Shown here one piece after another: positions 1 through 6,230 of a stretch of DNA of 6,284 nt (position 1 is the stretch's first letter; each line of letters begins with the position of its first letter). Source of the stretch: an uncultured Acetatifactor sp. (GTDB taxonomy: Bacteria > Bacillota > Clostridia > Lachnospirales > Lachnospiraceae); contig CANRZC010000148.1 of assembly GCA_947644185.1 (NCBI GenBank), positions 1 through 6,284 on the forward strand, written 5' to 3'. The position numbers were made by a program, and so were the translations under genes. Below the pieces are notes generated by a model. That model worked only from the letters and a program-made list of their open reading frames with translations, was not told where the DNA came from and did no database searches.

Positions 1-19
1 TGACGAATGCCGCGAGGGT

Positions 20-51
20 CAAATACCCCGTTGCTTGCAGCGGGGTATTTG
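20..51. terminator. Palindromic hairpin, probable bidirectional terminator downstream of the GH4 gene
   Basis: A 14-bp stem (20-33 with 38-51, one G-T wobble) closes on a four-base loop (CTTG). The outer part pairs CAAATACCCCG with CGGGGTATTTG. It begins about 31 bases past the stop codon of the minus-strand glycosidase gene. On each strand the 3' arm ends in TATTTG, so a U-rich segment lies inside the stem base, as in many bidirectional terminators. No long free T tract follows on either strand, which lowers confidence. It could instead be a dispersed extragenic palindrome. Bases 1-82 show no convincing gene. Confidence 0.55.
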
Positions 52-82
52 ATTTGAGCGCTATCCTCTCTAAAATATCCCT

Positions 83-1477
83 TTATATGCCATACATCCC
101 CAGATAAGCCTTTGTATTTTCACACATCTCATCAAAAAGCTTCCTGGCGTCCTCTATGCCACAAGTCACCAAAGGGTCATTGGCAAAGGCCTGGAAAATC
201 GCCTCCACATCCCGCCTGGCAATGGCGTCGGAGAGGCTTTCCTGCTCACCACAGATTCTGGCAATCAGCGGATAAATGGACGCAGGGATGCTTCCTGCCA
301 ACACTGGTGTCAGACTGCCTGCCCGGAATATGGCATTGGTCTCCACCACCGCCCCCAAGGGCAGGTTGGGAATCTGCCCCCGATTGGGAATATTTACATT
401 AGTGACCAGTTCGGTCAATCCCAGCAGTGCCCGAATCTGATTGACACCCTCCTCGCCGGTGCCTGCTATCTTCACCGCTTCCTCCCCACTTACCAGTCTA
501 GCACTTCTGGCCAGACGATTTGCCAGATCCTCCTTGCGCCAGCCCACAGTGGTCAGTCCGAAATGCATCTCCTTTACCCGTTTGGGGCTTTCCAGATACC
601 ATTTCCCCTCACAGAACTCTGCCAGATGTCTGTCCCCTGCTGCGGCGATCTGGCCGAAGCGCCGGAACAAATCCATTTTCACCTTCTCGTCGCAGGCAAA
701 GGCATTGTTCATCCAATTGTTGTCTGCCGGTCCATCGCCTCCCTTGCCGTCAGGATGCTTTTCACAGTAGGCGCGGTACACAGGGAATAAATCTACATCC
801 CGGTATTTTGCCTCGGTGAGCCAGGTGAAATGATTCACGCCCACTGGATTTACTTTGATCTCATGGCGCTCCACGGATGAAACGCCCAGCTCCTCCTTCA
901 CCACCTCCGCCAGGAAACGCTGGGTGCCAAACACCTCATGACAGCATCCAAAGGCCTTTATCTCTGGAAATACCCTGTACAGCGCCTTCACACAGAGAGT
1001 CATTGGATTGGTGTAATTGATAACCCAGGCTTTTGGACAGTGCGCTTTGATACCTTCTGCAATCCGCTCATACATGGGAATTGTGCGCATAGCCCGCAGG
1101 ATTCCCCCAGGGCCACTGGTGTCTCCCACAGACTGATAGATGCCATACTTCTCCGGGGTGTGCACATCCGATTCCATCTCATCGAATGTACCTGGCAGAA
1201 TCGAAAGCACCACAAAATCTGCCCCTGTCAAAGCCTCCTCCAGGGTTTCCACTGCCACATACTTCCAGTACGTCTTTGCACCCTCTGCACTGTTGAATTT
1301 GTTGCCAATGATTTCATTGTTTCTCGCCGCCTGCATGTCAATATCGTACAGGTGAACCCTGCCGCTTATATCTTCGCAGGTCATCAGGTCGCTCATCAGC
1401 CCCCAGGCCCATCCCCTGGAGCCACCACCTATGTACGCAATTTTGATATCCTCCACCTTGTTTCCCTTGTACTTCAT
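83..1477 (-). CDS. lplD: GH4 family glycosidase, LplD-type (probable alpha-galacturonidase)
   Basis: This 464-residue protein is a complete glycoside hydrolase family 4 member. GH4 enzymes are cytoplasmic, need NAD+ and a divalent metal (usually Mn2+), and cleave by transient oxidation and elimination at the sugar ring. Visible features are the N-terminal Rossmann loop IGGGSRGW (residues 16-23), an acidic turn YDID (44-47) expected to hold the NAD ribose, NYTNPM (154-159), the motif CHEV (179-182), NHFTW (215-219) and the late family block around PNRGQIPNLPLGAVVET (364-380). By family analogy Cys179 and His216 bind the metal. CHEV is the signature reported for LplD-type alpha-galacturonidases, whereas alpha-glucosidase and alpha-galactosidase members carry other residues there. 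There is no signal peptide, so it acts on imported oligosaccharides. The ATG start has AGGAGGT seven bases upstream. Divergence from a lacI-uxaC operon supports a uronate substrate. An alpha-glucuronidase activity is the main alternative. Family call is near certain, substrate moderately so. Confidence 0.9.
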   Translation of the reverse strand: MKYKGNKVEDIKIAYIGGGSRGWAWGLMSDLMTCEDISGRVHLYDIDMQAARNNEIIGNKFNSAEGAKTYWKYVAVETLEEALTGADFVVLSILPGTFDEMESDVHTPEKYGIYQSVGDTSGPGGILRAMRTIPMYERIAEGIKAHCPKAWVINYTNPMTLCVKALYRVFPEIKAFGCCHEVFGTQRFLAEVVKEELGVSSVERHEIKVNPVGVNHFTWLTEAKYRDVDLFPVYRAYCEKHPDGKGGDGPADNNWMNNAFACDEKVKMDLFRRFGQIAAAGDRHLAEFCEGKWYLESPKRVKEMHFGLTTVGWRKEDLANRLARSARLVSGEEAVKIAGTGEEGVNQIRALLGLTELVTNVNIPNRGQIPNLPLGAVVETNAIFRAGSLTPVLAGSIPASIYPLIARICGEQESLSDAIARRDVEAIFQAFANDPLVTCGIEDARKLFDEMCENTKAYLGMYGI

Positions 1478-1484
1478 CCTTTAT

Positions 1485-1491
1485 ACCTCCT
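1485..1491 (-). promoter_or_regulatory. Ribosome binding site of the GH4 gene
   Basis: The minus strand reads AGGAGGT here, a near-perfect anti-16S match, seven bases before the ATG at 1477. It fixes the start codon of the glycosidase. Confidence 0.85.
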
Positions 1492-1540
1492 AGCATCCTT
1501 TCCCTACAATCTGAAATTTTCCCTGCTTCCTTTCCAGAAT

Positions 1541-1558
1541 AATGTAAGCTCTTACATT
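1541..1558. promoter_or_regulatory. LacI/CcpA-type operator (perfect inverted repeat)
   Basis: The sequence AATGTAAG-CT-CTTACATT is a perfect 8-bp inverted repeat around a two-base centre. Its core TGTAAGCTCTTACA matches the catabolite-responsive element pattern TGWAANCGNTNWCA everywhere except the central G, which is T here. It lies between the divergent glycosidase and regulator genes. It starts about five bases past the predicted -10 hexamer of the glycosidase promoter, so it covers the expected transcription start, a classic position for repression. The regulator encoded next door has a recognition helix (SIATVSRV) very like that of CcpA (SMATVSRV), so either this local protein or global CcpA could bind. 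Binding is inference; the palindrome is directly visible. Confidence 0.75.
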
Positions 1559-1562
1559 TCCA

Positions 1563-1591
1563 ATCTTACTGCCAAAAGTTTTTTTCGTCAA
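1563..1591 (-). promoter_or_regulatory. Predicted sigma-A promoter of the GH4 gene
   Basis: On the minus strand a -35 box TTGACG (1586-1591, five of six consensus bases) is followed after exactly 17 bases by a -10 box TAAGAT (1563-1568, four of six). Transcription would start near 1556, inside the inverted repeat at 1541-1558, giving a leader of roughly 80 bases. The fit of promoter, operator and ribosome binding site in order supports the call. Confidence 0.6.
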
Positions 1592-1621
1592 TCATAAAAT
1601 CTGAATTGTTAAAAAAATATC

Positions 1622-1649
1622 TTGCAAAAAAAAATGCATTTGCTATAAT
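1622..1649 (+). promoter_or_regulatory. Predicted sigma-A promoter of the lacI-uxaC operon
   Basis: A perfect TATAAT (1644-1649) preceded by an extended -10 TG (1641-1642) lies 16 bases after a weak -35 TTGCAA (1622-1627). A nine-base A tract starts at the end of the -35 box. Transcription would start near 1656, leaving a leader of about 40 bases before the ATG at 1697. The operator at 1541-1558 is about 65-80 bases upstream of this promoter, so repression of this side from that site would need looping or would be weak. Confidence 0.65.
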
Positions 1650-1685
1650 TCTTATAGGACTTTTTGAAACTACTTACATGCCGAC

Positions 1686-1690
1686 GAGGA
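1686..1690 (+). promoter_or_regulatory. Ribosome binding site that decides the regulator start
   Basis: GAGGA followed by six bases and then ATG at 1697. An in-frame TTG at 1664 would add 11 residues, but it lacks a ribosome binding site and falls only about eight bases after the predicted transcription start. The ATG is therefore preferred. Confidence 0.75.
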
Positions 1691-1696
1691 AAACCA

Positions 1697-2734
1697 ATGA
1701 CGATTTATGATATCTCTGAAAAAGCCGGTGTCTCCATCGCCACAGTCTCCCGTGTGCTCAACGGCAGCCAGAGCGTCAGTGAGAAGACAAGACAGAAAGT
1801 GCTAGATGTCATCGAACAATATGGATACACTCCCAATGCTTTTGCAAGAGGCTTGGGGTTAAATACCATGAAGACTATCGGCATCATGTGTGCGGACAGT
1901 TCGGATTTGTATCTGGCCAAAGCAGTTTACTATATCGAGCAAAAGCTACGGACCCACGGCTATGACAGTCTCCTGTGCTGTACTGGTTATGATTTGGAGT
2001 CCAAGGCTGCTTCCATGAATTTGCTGATTACCAAAAAGGTGGACAGTATTATATTGGTGGGTTCCAATTTCGCCTATGAAAAGGATCCTGACAATCGGTA
2101 TATCGCGGAAGCTGCTGCCCAGGTGCCAGTGATGCTGTTAAATGCAGCCCTTGATATCCCCAATGTATACAGTGTCATGTCAGATGACTACACCTCTATC
2201 TATGAGGCCACAAAGCAAATGCTCCTAAGCGGTATAAGGGATATCCTGTATTTCTACAATTCCTATTCCTACAGCGGCAAGAAAAAATTAGCAGGCTTTC
2301 TGGCTGCCATGGAAGAGTATGCTCAACCTGGAAACGGCTCTTTCACAGAATACTATCACGGCTCCCATGAGGATATTCACGCTATGGTTCGACATTTGAA
2401 AGCCGCACAGGCCAATGGACAGTTCCAGGGTATTATTGCCGCAGATGACACACTAGGGCTGGCCGCTGTCAAGTATGCCGTGGAAATGGGATACCAGATT
2501 CCAAAGGATTTTTCTATCATAAGCTATAACAACTCTATGTTAGCCCATTGCTGTGAACCCGAGTTGACCAGTATTGACAACAAGCTAGAGACCCTCTGCC
2601 AGCACTTGATCACCACTCTTTTGGGTGTTTTGGAGGGGAAAGAAATGCCGAAAAAGACTATTTTTTCCGGCGAGCTTGTAAGGAGAGGCACCACACGTGC
2701 TGGCAGCCCAATGGAATGGAACAATCATAACTGA
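1697..2734 (+). CDS. LacI-family transcriptional regulator of the uronate locus
   Basis: From the ATG the protein has 345 residues, the usual LacI-family length. An N-terminal helix-turn-helix (residues 3-22, ending ATVSRVLNG) is followed by the third helix and the hinge PNAFARGLGLNTMKT (46-60). Its Leu53 matches the hinge leucine that in this family inserts at the operator centre. Residues from about 60 onward form the periplasmic-binding-protein-like effector and dimerisation domain, starting with TIGIMC and ending with the typical late segment LTSIDN (290-295) and GELVRRGTT (325-333). The gene lies 32 bases upstream of uxaC on the same strand and is divergent from the glycosidase gene, so it is probably the local repressor responding to a uronate or a pathway intermediate. 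Bacillus ExuR and KdgR are LacI-family precedents for this pathway. The effector cannot be read from sequence. The longer reading from TTG 1664 is less likely. Confidence 0.93.
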   Translation: MTIYDISEKAGVSIATVSRVLNGSQSVSEKTRQKVLDVIEQYGYTPNAFARGLGLNTMKTIGIMCADSSDLYLAKAVYYIEQKLRTHGYDSLLCCTGYDLESKAASMNLLITKKVDSIILVGSNFAYEKDPDNRYIAEAAAQVPVMLLNAALDIPNVYSVMSDDYTSIYEATKQMLLSGIRDILYFYNSYSYSGKKKLAGFLAAMEEYAQPGNGSFTEYYHGSHEDIHAMVRHLKAAQANGQFQGIIAADDTLGLAAVKYAVEMGYQIPKDFSIISYNNSMLAHCCEPELTSIDNKLETLCQHLITTLLGVLEGKEMPKKTIFSGELVRRGTTRAGSPMEWNNHN

Positions 2735-2753
2735 CATAAAATCAAAAATGAAT

Positions 2754-2758
2754 GGAGG
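2754..2758 (+). promoter_or_regulatory. Ribosome binding site that decides the uxaC start
   Basis: GGAGG, eight bases before ATG 2767. An earlier in-frame ATG at 2752 overlaps this site by one base and has no ribosome binding site of its own, so the 2767 start is preferred. Confidence 0.8.
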
Positions 2759-2766
2759 AAAAAGAC

Positions 2767-4176
2767 ATGAAAGAATTTATGGACAAGGATTTCCTGCTGG
2801 AATCGGAGACAGCCAAAAAGCTGTTTCATGATTACGCGGAAAACACCCCGATACTGGATTATCATTGCCATATCAATCCCAGAGAGATCGCGGAGGATCG
2901 CCACTTCGAGAATATTACCCAGGTATGGCTGGGCGGCGATCATTATAAGTGGCGTCTGATGCGCTCCTTTGGAGTGGAGGAGAAATATATCACCGGAGAC
3001 GCCTCCGACTATGAGAAGTTCTGCAAATGGGCTGAGTGCCTGGGCAAGGCCATCGGCAATCCCCTGTTCCACTGGAGCCATCTGGAACTCCAGCGGTATT
3101 TCGGCTATCACGGTGTGCTGAACAAGAACACGGCTGATGAGGTTTGGAAGCTGTGCAATGAAAAGCTGGCACAGCCTTCCATGAGTGTCCGCAATCTTAT
3201 CAAGCAGAGCAATGTGACCTTGATATGCACTACGGATGACCCAATCGACTCCCTGGAATGGCACAAGAAGATTGCGGAAGATGAAAGCTTTGACGTAAAG
3301 GTTCTGCCTGCCTGGAGGCCTGACAAAGCTATGAATATTGAGAAGCCTGATTATCTAAACTACTTAGATAAGCTCAGCGAAGTGGCTGGCATCCCTGAGA
3401 TCAATAGCTTCGCCGCTCTGAAGAAAGCCTTGAGAACGCGAATGGAATTCTTTGACTCCTGTGGCTGTAGCGTCTCTGACCATGGTTTGGAGTACGTTAT
3501 GTACTATCCTGCCAGCGAGGATGAAATTGAGGCCATTTTCTTAAAGAGACTGAACCGCATGATTCCTACCAGAGAGGAGGAATTAAAGTTTAAGACCGCC
3601 TTCATGCTCTTTGTGGGAAAAGAATATCATCGACTGGACTGGGCCATGCAGCTTCATTTCGGCTGCAAGCGGGACAATAACACAAAAATGTATGAGCTCT
3701 TGGGGCCTGACACTGGCTACGATTGCATCAACAATGATGCCCCCTCTGCGCAGATGGCGAATTTCCTGAATGCGTTGTGCAAAACCGATGAACTGCCTAG
3801 AACCATCCTGTATAGCCTGAACCCCAATGACAATCAGGCCATTGGCACTATCATTGGGTGTTTCCAGGATTCCAGCGCTGTGGCAAAGATCCAGCAGGGT
3901 AGTGCTTGGTGGTTCAATGATCACAAGGTGGGTATGAGAGAGCAGCTCATCTCTCTGGCAAATCTGGGGAATTTGTCTGGATTTGTAGGGATGCTCACAG
4001 ACTCCAGAAGCTTCCTATCTTACACCAGACACGAGTATTTCCGCAGAATCCTCTGCAATTTGATTGGGTATTGGGTAGAAGGTGGCGGTTACCCGGCAGA
4101 TATGGATACACTGTCCGAAATCGTAAAAGACATTTCCTACTACAATGCAAAGAGATATTTCAAGTTTGATATTTAA
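2767..4176 (+). CDS. uxaC: Glucuronate/galacturonate isomerase
   Basis: This 469-residue protein matches uronate isomerase along its whole length and is about the usual family size of 465-470. The enzyme interconverts D-glucuronate with D-fructuronate and D-galacturonate with D-tagaturonate, the first step of hexuronate catabolism in the cytoplasm. It belongs to the amidohydrolase superfamily. Visible marks are the metal-type DYHCH near the N-terminus (residues 31-35, His33 and His35), HFENITQVWLGGDHYKWR (46-63), CTTDDP (154-159), SDHG (237-240), QLHFG (295-299), WWFND (381-385) and TDSRSF (411-416). All expected blocks are present, with no frameshift or truncation. It is the second gene of an operon with the LacI-family regulator (32-base gap) and is followed by a strong terminator, so no further pathway gene is co-transcribed. 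The glycosidase across the divergent promoter probably supplies its substrate. Confidence 0.97.
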   Translation: MKEFMDKDFLLESETAKKLFHDYAENTPILDYHCHINPREIAEDRHFENITQVWLGGDHYKWRLMRSFGVEEKYITGDASDYEKFCKWAECLGKAIGNPLFHWSHLELQRYFGYHGVLNKNTADEVWKLCNEKLAQPSMSVRNLIKQSNVTLICTTDDPIDSLEWHKKIAEDESFDVKVLPAWRPDKAMNIEKPDYLNYLDKLSEVAGIPEINSFAALKKALRTRMEFFDSCGCSVSDHGLEYVMYYPASEDEIEAIFLKRLNRMIPTREEELKFKTAFMLFVGKEYHRLDWAMQLHFGCKRDNNTKMYELLGPDTGYDCINNDAPSAQMANFLNALCKTDELPRTILYSLNPNDNQAIGTIIGCFQDSSAVAKIQQGSAWWFNDHKVGMREQLISLANLGNLSGFVGMLTDSRSFLSYTRHEYFRRILCNLIGYWVEGGGYPADMDTLSEIVKDISYYNAKRYFKFDI

Positions 4177-4198
4177 GGAAGTGGAAATCGAGTAGGGG

Positions 4199-4238
4199 AA
4201 TGCCGTAAGACAGCCCAGTCGCTGTCTTACGGCATTTT
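4199..4238 (+). terminator. Intrinsic terminator of the lacI-uxaC operon
   Basis: A perfect 16-bp stem (4199-4214 with 4221-4236) closes on the loop CCAGTC and ends in a run of four T (4235-4238). The stem includes GCCGTAAGACAGC. It lies 22 bases after the uxaC stop and between two convergent genes. It may also stop transcription of the minus-strand methyltransferase gene, although that strand has only two T after the stem. Confidence 0.88.
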
Positions 4239-4253
4239 AAGGCTTCAAGCTGT

Positions 4254-5072
4254 CTACACCCTTCTCTGCCTTGTGAGCTCATACATCAAAATAGAAGCCG
4301 CACAGCTCACGTTAAAAGAAGAGGCATAGGAATCCTCCGCCATGGGAATCGTGCATAAAATGTCACATTTCTCCTTAAACGCCTGGTTCAGCCCCATGGT
4401 CTCGTTTCCGATCATCAGCATCACAGGCACAGTCAAATCCACTGTATGAACCGGATTCTCTTTATGGGCTGTGGTGCCCACCAGTGTAAAGGCAGGGTAT
4501 GTCCTTTTGATATCCGCCACAAAATCCCACAGCACATGATTGTCCGAAACTCTCACCACAGGCAGCTTAAAAAAGGATCCCATGGCTGACACTACCACAT
4601 CTGGGTCATACAAATCCACCCCATGTCCAGTCATAATCAGCAGATCAGCCCCAAGGGCATCGCAGGAGCGTATCATGGTGCCCAAATTTCCCTTGTTGGA
4701 GGGCCTGTCAAACAGGACAATAAAAGGATTGGGGGAAAGCTGGCTCATGGATAGCTTGTCCTCCCGCATGGAAATGATGGCCATCAGCTCAGAGGTATCT
4801 GTCTTGCCGCTGAGCTCCTCTAATAGCTCTCTTGTCAGGCAGTAATTCTGCTCTGTGCCCACAGTCCTTAAGAGATTGTCCGCCCAGTCAGAAAGCCTGC
4901 CCTTTCCAAATAGAAAGGATTTTACATGCCATCCCTGTTTCACTGCCTCGTTAATGCTGCGGACACCCTCCACAAAGAATTCTCCCGCTTTATAGCGTTT
5001 ATTGCGGTTGGTCTTCAACACCTGGAAATGCTGATATACGTTATTCCGTGTATAAATATCTATGACTTCCAT
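4254..5072 (-). CDS. SpoU/TrmH-family RNA 2'-O-methyltransferase
   Basis: The 272-residue protein is an AdoMet-dependent ribose methyltransferase of the SPOUT class, which folds into a deep trefoil knot and works as a dimer on rRNA or tRNA. An N-terminal substrate-binding region (about residues 15-105, with GEFFVEGVRSINEAV at 30-44) precedes the catalytic domain. Motif 1 reads NLGTMIRS (129-136), with the conserved Asn129 and the presumed catalytic Arg135. Motif 2 is IGNETMGL (221-228). Motif 3 is IPMAEDSYASSFNVSCAAS (242-260), with the conserved Asn254. This layout resembles 23S rRNA guanosine methyltransferases such as RlmB and the TsnR-like proteins, but the exact nucleotide cannot be told from sequence. 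The ATG has AGAGGA (5078-5083) five bases upstream. No good promoter is visible in the short space after the butyrate kinase terminator, so it may depend on read-through. It converges on uxaC and has no obvious link to uronate use. Confidence 0.92.
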   Translation of the reverse strand: MEVIDIYTRNNVYQHFQVLKTNRNKRYKAGEFFVEGVRSINEAVKQGWHVKSFLFGKGRLSDWADNLLRTVGTEQNYCLTRELLEELSGKTDTSELMAIISMREDKLSMSQLSPNPFIVLFDRPSNKGNLGTMIRSCDALGADLLIMTGHGVDLYDPDVVVSAMGSFFKLPVVRVSDNHVLWDFVADIKRTYPAFTLVGTTAHKENPVHTVDLTVPVMLMIGNETMGLNQAFKEKCDILCTIPMAEDSYASSFNVSCAASILMYELTRQRRV

Positions 5073-5105
5073 TTCTGTCCTCTTATCTATTACCGTTATC
5101 GCTGC

Positions 5106-5158
5106 AAAAGGGCTGTCACATTCTGAAAGCAGCCCGTACCGCTTCCTGCGACAGCCCT
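5106..5158 (-). terminator. Intrinsic terminator after the butyrate kinase gene
   Basis: On the minus strand AGGGCTGTC (5158-5150) pairs with GACAGCCCT (5117-5109), and a T run continues to 5106. The apex holds a second small stem (5146-5141 with 5130-5125) that includes a G-U pair possible only in minus-strand RNA, which supports this direction. It starts 19 bases after the butyrate kinase stop. Confidence 0.75.
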
Positions 5159-5177
5159 CCGAATCAACGAAATGACT

Positions 5178-6230
5178 TTAATAGGTCTTAGCCTCTTCCT
5201 CACCCTTCATCACACGAAGGGCCCCCTGGGCCAGAGCTAACAGTTCATCCTCCCCAGGATATACCGTGAAGGGCGCAATCCACTCTGCCCGTTCCTTCAG
5301 AGCTGCCACCACATCCGCACCATAGGCAATGCCACCTGTGACAACGATCTGGTCTACCTTGCCGTTCAATACGCAGGCCATGGAACCGATATCCTTGGAC
5401 ACCTGCAGCAAAAATGCTGCTTTCGCCTCTGCCGCTTTCTCGTCGCCCTCATCGGCCCGCTTTCCGATCTCTCGCATATCGTTGGTTCCCAGGTATGCGT
5501 TAAATCCGCCTTTTCCGATGAGTTTGCTATAGATTTCCTTTTCCGTGTACTTTCCAGAGAAGCACAGCTTCACCAAAGCACCACAGGGCACGCCCCCTGC
5601 TCTCTCAGGGGAGAAAGCACCGTCTCCGTCAAAGGCGCTGAACACATCGATGACTCTGCCATTCTCGTGTGCTCCCACAGATACGCCGCCGCCCATATGA
5701 ACTACAATGAGGCGCAAAGCTTCATAGGGCTTGCCCACTTCCGCCGCGTACCGTTTTGCCACTGCCTTCTGATTCAGGGCGTGGAAAATACTGCCCCGAG
5801 GAATCTCCGGCATACCAGAATACCTGGCAATGGGCATCAGCTCATCCACCACCACCGGATCCACAATATAGGAAGGTACTCCGATGGAATCTCCGATCTC
5901 TTTTGCCAAAATGCCGCCCAAATTGGAGGCATGCTGTCCCTGTACCCCTACCTTTAAATCTGCCAGCAGCTCTTCTGTCACCGCATAGGTACCGCCACAA
6001 ATAGGCTTTAACATACCGCCGCGGCCTACCACCACATTCAGACTCTTTATGTCAAAATGCCTGGATTCCAGCAGATCTGTGATAATCTTCTTGCGGAAGT
6101 CCTTCTGGTCTACAATGGTGGCATACTGGCCAATCTCCTGGGTAGAATGCCGCAGGGTCTCCTCAAATAACAGGGTTTCATCCTCAAACACACCGATTTT
6201 CGTGGAGGTGGAACCTGGATTAATAATCAA
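5178..6230 (-). CDS. buk: Butyrate kinase
   Basis: The 350-residue protein is a member of the acetokinase branch of the ASKHA kinases and converts butyryl-phosphate plus ADP to butyrate plus ATP, the energy-yielding last step of the phosphotransbutyrylase/butyrate kinase route. Branched-chain acyl phosphates are possible substrates too. It shows the phosphate-1 loop NPGSTSTK (residues 4-11), VGRGG (68-72), HASNLGG (100-106), DPVVVDE (124-130), HALNQKA (150-156), HMGGGVSVGAH (178-188), DGDGAFSPERAGGVP (201-215), the adenosine-side TGGIAYG (298-304) and the final PGEDELLALAQGALR (325-339). These are butyrate kinase features rather than those of the roughly 400-residue acetate kinase. The start is odd: the frame opens only two codons before a TTG at 6230, and relatives usually have a few more residues before IINPGS. 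GGAGG lies 12 bases upstream of this TTG. A stand-alone terminator follows. Function is sure, the exact start is not. Confidence 0.93.
   Translation of the reverse strand: MIINPGSTSTKIGVFEDETLLFEETLRHSTQEIGQYATIVDQKDFRKKIITDLLESRHFDIKSLNVVVGRGGMLKPICGGTYAVTEELLADLKVGVQGQHASNLGGILAKEIGDSIGVPSYIVDPVVVDELMPIARYSGMPEIPRGSIFHALNQKAVAKRYAAEVGKPYEALRLIVVHMGGGVSVGAHENGRVIDVFSAFDGDGAFSPERAGGVPCGALVKLCFSGKYTEKEIYSKLIGKGGFNAYLGTNDMREIGKRADEGDEKAAEAKAAFLLQVSKDIGSMACVLNGKVDQIVVTGGIAYGADVVAALKERAEWIAPFTVYPGEDELLALAQGALRVMKGEEEAKTY

Noticed and set aside
1478..1562. Possible riboswitch or attenuator in the roughly 80-base glycosidase leader
   Set aside because: Apart from the operator palindrome the leader shows no stable stem, no T-run terminator and no known riboswitch core.
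938..1597. 219-residue plus-strand open frame opposite the glycosidase gene
   Set aside because: It lies almost wholly antisense to a well-supported GH4 gene, shows no recognisable family, is rich in odd composition, and runs through the glycosidase promoter region. It is a shadow frame.
2725..3264. 179-residue minus-strand open frame opposite uxaC
   Set aside because: It is antisense to the conserved N-terminal part of uxaC, has no family signature, and is best explained as a shadow of that gene's codon use.
3583..3924. 113-residue minus-strand open frame inside uxaC
   Set aside because: It is antisense to conserved uxaC blocks and matches no protein family I know.
4199..5158. The hexamer GCTGTC/GACAGC occurs in the stems of both right-half terminators, suggesting a repeat family
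   Set aside because: The match is only about six to seven bases within otherwise different stems, so chance is a sufficient explanation.
5667..6004. Two overlapping plus-strand open frames opposite buk
   Set aside because: Both are antisense to conserved butyrate kinase motifs and are low-complexity in their proline and histidine content; neither looks like a real protein.
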